From: Minisyncoccota bacterium
GTDB lineage: Bacteria > Patescibacteriota > Minisyncoccia > Moranbacterales > GCA-2747515
Assembly (NCBI GenBank): GCA_938034715.1
Contig: CALHMM010000037.1
Coordinates: forward strand, 1-18,869
DNA: 18,869 nt
Direction of reading: 5' to 3'
Part shown: piece after piece, positions 15,191-18,869 of the stretch
Layout of the letters: each line of letters starts with the position of its first letter
Position numbering within the stretch: the stretch's first letter is position 1
Position numbers and translations under genes: made by a program
Notes under the pieces: generated by a model
Told to the model about the DNA's origin: nothing
What the model saw: the letters and a program-made list of their open reading frames with translations, nothing else
Databases searched by the model: none

Positions 15191-16396
15191 TTATGAGAAG
15201 ATTTCTGAAACCTTGTATAAGCCTTTTTCTAGTGTGTCTATATCTTCTATTGTATTGTAAATGCCAAAACTTATCCTGGCAGTTGCAGGAATATCGAGTG
15301 TTTCAATGTGCAGAGGCATAGCACAGTGATTTCCTGCACGGACTGCAATGTTGTATTGCGTGTCTAGAATTGAAGCAATGTCATGGGGGTGAATATTTTT
15401 TAGTGTAAAACTAACTACGCCAGCGCGATCATTTGCATCTTGAGGACCATATATTTTAAGTCCGCTAATTTTACGGAGTGAGTTGAGTGCGTATTTTGTA
15501 AGCATTTCTTCATTTTTTTGTATTTTTTTTAATCCTATAGATTGTATGAAGTCTATTGCCGCTCCTAAACCAATGATGCCAGCAATGTTTGGTGTGCCAG
15601 CTTCAAGTTTGTGGGGAATATTTCTATACTGCGTTTTACTTGAAGATACTTCTGAAATCATGTCTCCTCCTGTTAATAGCGGTCTAATATTTTGTAATTT
15701 TTCTTTTTTGCCCCATAGAATTCCTGCACCTGTTGGACCATATAGCTTGTGTGCAGAAAAAGTCAGGAAATCACAATCAAGTTTTTGAACATCAATCGGT
15801 ATGTGTGGGGCTGCTTGAGCAGCATCGATAACGACGATGATTTGAGGATTTATTTCTCTAGCTAGAGAAATAATTTTCTGTACTGGATTGATTGTTCCCA
15901 GGACATTTGAAATTAGTGGAATTGTGAGAACAGCTGTTTTTGACGTGATTTTTTTGGCAAGATTGCTTAGATCAAGTCTGTAGTCTTTGTCTATGTTGAT
16001 TACTTCAAAATTTTTTGTTCTATTTTGCCAGGGTACAAAATTTGCATGATGATCCATTGCTGTCGCTAAGATATGCATGTCAGACTCATCTGGGGAGATG
16101 CCGTGCGCTAGAATATTTAGGCTGTGTGTTGTGCCTGTGGTAAAGATGATTTCTTGATCTGAGGGTGCATGTATAAATGCAGCTGCTTTTTCTCTAACTA
16201 ATTCGTACTGGGTGGTTGCTTCTTCACAAAGACTGTATACGCCACGAGAGATATTTGTTCCGTATTGTGTGTAGTAATCATTCATTTTATCTAGAACGAT
16301 TTGTGGCGTAAGGGAGGTTGCTGCACTATCAAGATATATAAGATCAGGATGTGCTACGTACATCGGAAATTTTTCTTTGTAGTTGATTGTTTGCAT
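15191..16396 (-). CDS. sufS: SufS-type (group II) cysteine desulfurase
   Basis: A 401-residue PLP enzyme that takes sulfur from L-cysteine, leaving alanine, for Fe-S cluster assembly in the cytoplasm. Seen: 'YLDSAATS' at the N-terminus, 'TTGTTHSLNILA', 'DAAQAAPH' (residues 191-198), the PLP lysine K217 in 'FSAHKLYGPTGAG', and the persulfide cysteine C358 in 'VRAGNHCAMPL'. Length and order match SufS (about 406 residues). It heads the sufS-sufU-ferredoxin unit, from a promoter whose start point would be only a few bases before the ATG. No Shine-Dalgarno is present, in keeping with leaderless initiation. Confidence 0.95.
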   Translation of the reverse strand: MQTINYKEKFPMYVAHPDLIYLDSAATSLTPQIVLDKMNDYYTQYGTNISRGVYSLCEEATTQYELVREKAAAFIHAPSDQEIIFTTGTTHSLNILAHGISPDESDMHILATAMDHHANFVPWQNRTKNFEVINIDKDYRLDLSNLAKKITSKTAVLTIPLISNVLGTINPVQKIISLAREINPQIIVVIDAAQAAPHIPIDVQKLDCDFLTFSAHKLYGPTGAGILWGKKEKLQNIRPLLTGGDMISEVSSSKTQYRNIPHKLEAGTPNIAGIIGLGAAIDFIQSIGLKKIQKNEEMLTKYALNSLRKISGLKIYGPQDANDRAGVVSFTLKNIHPHDIASILDTQYNIAVRAGNHCAMPLHIETLDIPATARISFGIYNTIEDIDTLEKGLYKVSEIFS

Positions 16397-16405
16397 ATAG
16401 TTGGC

Positions 16406-16434
16406 ACTATACTTTAGACCCTGTTTGGTGTCAA
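16406..16434 (-). promoter_or_regulatory. Sigma-70 promoter for sufS, predicted near-leaderless
   Basis: On the minus strand TTGACA (16434-16429), a 17-base spacer and TATAGT (16411-16406) lie immediately before the ATG at 16396. Transcription would start near 16399, leaving about three bases of leader. Confidence 0.8.
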
Positions 16435-16530
16435 TATTTTATGTTGATGTAATCTGATGCTTTTTTAAGCGCTTCGCTGAAAAGATGATGAATTTTTTGA
16501 GATAGAGATCTGCCGCAGTGGTCAGTTAAA

Positions 16531-16539
16531 TGGTATAAT
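16531..16539 (+). promoter_or_regulatory. Extended -10 promoter for dxs
   Basis: TGGTATAAT is a perfect extended -10 (TGnTATAAT). The -35 region is poor, as is usual for this promoter class. It lies 32 bases before the dxs ATG and is divergent from the suf promoter. Confidence 0.6.
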
Positions 16540-16571
16540 GAGGGAATTATTTTATTGAACGAATTTGCTCC

Positions 16572-18449
16572 ATGAGTGTAAAAAAAACCACGAAAGTATT
16601 GGACTCTATCGAATCTCCTTCTGATCTTTCTGGGTTGTCGATAAAGAAGCTTACTCGGCTATCTGGAGAGGTGCGGGCATTTATTATTTCCACGATCAAT
16701 AAGTGCGGTGGCCACTTTGGTTCAAATTTAGGTGTGGTAGAGCTTACAGTTGCGTTGCATCATGTTTTTGAGGCGCCACGGGATAAAATTGTCTGGGACG
16801 TGGGTCATCAAGCATATGCACATAAGGTACTTACTGGACGTCGTGATCAATTGCATAGTGTACGCCAAAAGAATGGCCTTTCTCCATTCCCACATCGCGC
16901 AGAGAGTGTTTATGATACTTTTGGGACTGGGCATTCGTCTACTTCGATTAGTGCAGCACTTGGCATGGCTATGGCACATGATGGCAAGAAGAATGCACCG
17001 AAAGCAATTGCTATTATTGGGGACGGTGCTTTATCAGGCGGGATGGCATTTGAAGCGCTTAATCATGCTGGCGATGTGCAAGCAGATATACTCGTCATTC
17101 TCAATGATAATAAAATGTCTATCTCACCAAATGTTGGTGGGATGCACAAATATTTAACACGTTTGATCTCCTCGCCGAAATATTTACGAGTACGTAATAA
17201 AGGCAAGGCAATTTTGAGTCGTCGTCCGCGAACGCAAGAGGTTGTTCGTCGCGCCGAAGAGTATGCAAAGGGTATGATTACACCAGGAACTCTTTTTGAG
17301 GAATTAGGATTTGGATACTATGGTCCGGTTGATGGTCATGATATGGAGACTCTGGTCAAGGTCCTTAAAAATTTGAGGAACATCAAAGGCCCTCGATTTT
17401 TACATGTCGTAACAAAGAAAGGTAAAGGGGTTGAGCAAGCAGAGATGGATGGTTTATCGATGCACTCTATTTCCGGTGGAGAGGTGTGTGACGAAAAAGT
17501 AGTTGAAAAGAATAATGATTCAGCAGAAAAAAAACAATTAACGTATACAGAAGTTTTTTCACATTGGATTTGTGACACTGCAGAAAATGATGATCGGCTA
17601 CATGCAGTGACGCCTGCTATGCGAGAAGGCTCAGGACTTGTTGCATTTCACCAGAAATACAGTGATCGTTATCATGATGTGGGAATTGCTGAGCAGCATG
17701 CTGTCACTTTTGCAGCTGGATTAGCGACTGAACTGCAGAAACCTGTAGTTGCAATTTACTCGACGTTTATGCAGCGTGCTTATGATCAAGTGATTCACGA
17801 TGTTGCGTTACAAAATCTGGATGTCACTTTTGCAATTGATCGTGCAGGCGTGGTTGGTCCGGATGGAGCAACTCATGCAGGGAGTTTTGATTTTGCATAT
17901 TTGCGGACTTTGCCAAATATGATTGTGATGGCTCCTGCTGATGAAGATGAGTGCGCGCATATGCTTATGACTGCGTATCAACATGAGGGACCAGCTGCTG
18001 TGCGGTATCCTCGCGAAAAAGGAATAGGTGTTGAGGTAGTAAGTAAATCTGATGTCCTGACGATCGGCAAAGGGAAGATTATTCATAAAGGGAAGAAGGT
18101 GGCTGTTTTAGCGTGGGGTGCGATGGTTTGCGTGTGTGCTGAGTTTGCATACGAACTTGACGTAACACTTGTCAATATGCGTTTTGTAAAGCCACTAGAC
18201 GAACTAATGCTTAAAAAACTTGCAAAGAATCATGATATTTTTATTACCGTAGAAGATGCGTGTGTTCTGGGGAGTGCTGGCAGCGCTGTAAATGAATTTG
18301 TTTGTAATAATCGCCTCGATGTTTTTGTGAAGAATTTTGGATTGCCTGATCGATTTATTGAGCATGGTACGCGTGAGGAGGTTCTCGCTGAGGCTGGTTT
18401 AAACGCAGAGAGTTTGCGTAGGAGCATTGCTAAAATTTGTCATCAATAA
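16572..18449 (+). CDS. dxs: 1-deoxy-D-xylulose-5-phosphate synthase (DXS)
   Basis: A 625-residue thiamine-diphosphate enzyme, the first step of the MEP isoprenoid pathway (pyruvate plus glyceraldehyde-3-phosphate to DXP). Seen in order: 'CGGHFGSNLG' (H48), 'WDVGHQAYAHK', the thiamine/metal motif 'GDGALSGG...NDNKMSIS' (residues about 150-185), 'GPVDGHD', 'HVVTKKGKG', the catalytic Glu374 in 'GIAEQHAVTFAAG', 'DRAGVVGPDGATHAG' and a C-terminal transketolase domain with 'TVEDACVLGSAG'. Length is normal and no key residue is missing. There is no Shine-Dalgarno before the ATG. It is divergent from the suf operon. DXPS itself has no Fe-S cluster, but the later MEP enzymes IspG and IspH do. It would supply undecaprenyl carriers of the kind used by the GT-C enzyme in this window. 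Confidence 0.97.
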   Translation: MSVKKTTKVLDSIESPSDLSGLSIKKLTRLSGEVRAFIISTINKCGGHFGSNLGVVELTVALHHVFEAPRDKIVWDVGHQAYAHKVLTGRRDQLHSVRQKNGLSPFPHRAESVYDTFGTGHSSTSISAALGMAMAHDGKKNAPKAIAIIGDGALSGGMAFEALNHAGDVQADILVILNDNKMSISPNVGGMHKYLTRLISSPKYLRVRNKGKAILSRRPRTQEVVRRAEEYAKGMITPGTLFEELGFGYYGPVDGHDMETLVKVLKNLRNIKGPRFLHVVTKKGKGVEQAEMDGLSMHSISGGEVCDEKVVEKNNDSAEKKQLTYTEVFSHWICDTAENDDRLHAVTPAMREGSGLVAFHQKYSDRYHDVGIAEQHAVTFAAGLATELQKPVVAIYSTFMQRAYDQVIHDVALQNLDVTFAIDRAGVVGPDGATHAGSFDFAYLRTLPNMIVMAPADEDECAHMLMTAYQHEGPAAVRYPREKGIGVEVVSKSDVLTIGKGKIIHKGKKVAVLAWGAMVCVCAEFAYELDVTLVNMRFVKPLDELMLKKLAKNHDIFITVEDACVLGSAGSAVNEFVCNNRLDVFVKNFGLPDRFIEHGTREEVLAEAGLNAESLRRSIAKICHQ

Positions 18450-18532
18450 TATCTACTGTATTTTCGGGAAATTTTTTGCGTAGTTGATTCAGTAGCTGTT
18501 TTTGCAGCATTGAGCCCTTTATAGGCTATTTG

Positions 18533-18550
18533 TGTAAAGTATTGTTTACA
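18533..18550. promoter_or_regulatory. Palindromic operator candidate overlapping the msrA -35 box
   Basis: TGTAAA-GTATTG-TTTACA is a perfect 6+6+6 inverted repeat. Its right arm is exactly the -35 element (18545-18550) of the downstream promoter, the position expected for a repressor site. The binding protein is unknown. Confidence 0.5.
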
Positions 18551-18573
18551 TTTAATAGATAGTTATTTATAAT
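18545..18573 (+). promoter_or_regulatory. Sigma-70 promoter for msrA
   Basis: TTTACA (18545-18550), a 17-base spacer and TATAAT (18568-18573) form a strong promoter. Transcription would start near 18580, about nine bases before the ATG. Confidence 0.75.
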
Positions 18574-18588
18574 GAAAGTAATTATATT

Positions 18589-18869
18589 ATGGAGAAAAAA
18601 ATTGCTTATATTATTTGTGGATTATTAGTCGGTGCTACCTTTTTTTGGTTTTGGCGTGAGTTCGCTCCAAAGTTTTCTGGTGATAAAACAAATACAAAAA
18701 ATGTTGTGCAAACACTAGATTTAAGCGCATATGAAACAGCCGTTTTTTCTGGCGGATGCTTTTGGTGCACAGAGTCAGACTTTGAGAAAACAGATGGGGT
18801 TGTAGAGGCTGTTAGTGGTTACACGGGAGGCACAACAGTTGATCCTACATATGATCAGACAAATACTGG
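18589..18869 (+). CDS. msrA: Membrane-anchored peptide methionine sulfoxide reductase MsrA (3' truncated by window edge)
   Basis: The first 93 codons of MsrA, which reduces methionine-S-sulfoxide in damaged proteins. A signal anchor comes first (residues 4-21, 'KIAYIICGLLVGATFFWFW'), then a short linker, then the catalytic block 'AVFSGGCFWCTESDFEK' with the active-site cysteine of 'GCFWC', and 'VSGYTGGTTVDPTYDQ' as in all MsrA proteins. The anchor points to action outside the membrane, protecting envelope proteins. The frame is open to the window end, so the C-terminus (recycling cysteines, or a fused MsrB) cannot be seen. It has its own promoter with a palindrome at the -35. Confidence 0.93.
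   Translation, partial: MEKKIAYIICGLLVGATFFWFWREFAPKFSGDKTNTKNVVQTLDLSAYETAVFSGGCFWCTESDFEKTDGVVEAVSGYTGGTTVDPTYDQTNT

Noticed and set aside
16460..16484. AGCG-CTT-CGCT hairpin with CTTTT/AAAAG flanks between the suf and dxs promoters
   Set aside because: Short stem with an internal loop, no T-run in the useful direction, and no match to a regulator site I know.
18490..18530. Small hairpins (GCTG/CAGC and AGCC/GGCT) after dxs as a terminator
   Set aside because: Four-base stems without a T-run; too weak to call.

Overview
The window most likely comes from a low-GC member of the Candidate Phyla Radiation (Patescibacteria). This is an inference. It rests on the CPR-style winged-helix nucleotidyltransferase, the tandem DUF3048 proteins, the three-cysteine ferredoxin beside a minimal SufS/SufU pair, and tight gene packing with few Shine-Dalgarno sites. 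TAA, TAG and TGA all act as stops, so the UGA-to-Gly code of Gracilibacteria/Absconditabacteria is not in use. No tRNA, rRNA, IS element, CRISPR array or phage gene was seen.

Layout. (1) 2-7500, plus strand: the 3' nine-tenths of uvrA, a nucleotidyltransferase-like protein, a YibE/F membrane protein and two tandem membrane-anchored DUF3048 paralogues. (2) 7567-8139, minus strand: a DUF1461 membrane protein, then a 350-bp divergent intergenic region with a strong promoter facing right. (3) 8491-14126, plus strand: a carbohydrate locus. A HAS/BcsA-like processive GT2 synthase carries an extra, apparently catalytically dead GT-A domain. It overlaps by 4 bp a GT-C (GT39-like) glycosyltransferase fused to an extracellular GH8 domain whose expected general-acid Glu is Ser. 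A terminator follows, then a complete GH6 (cellulase-family) domain without a signal peptide. (4) 14148-16396, minus strand: an Fe-S module transcribed sufS, sufU, ferredoxin, terminator hairpin, sufT-like, from a near-consensus sigma-70 promoter that would give an almost leaderless mRNA. (5) 16572-18869, plus strand: dxs (MEP isoprenoid pathway), then the start of a membrane-anchored msrA whose -35 box overlaps an 18-bp palindrome.

The carbohydrate block is the most interesting part. A processive GT2 with both GH8 and GH6 members recalls bacterial beta-1,4-glucan (cellulose) loci, where BcsZ is GH8 and Streptomyces CslZ is GH6. The GT-C enzyme and the DPM1-like remnant instead suggest polyprenyl-phosphate sugars and surface glycosylation. 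Dxs would feed the isoprenoid carrier used by GT-C enzymes. The polymer, the direction of export and the activity of the degenerate domains cannot be decided from sequence alone.
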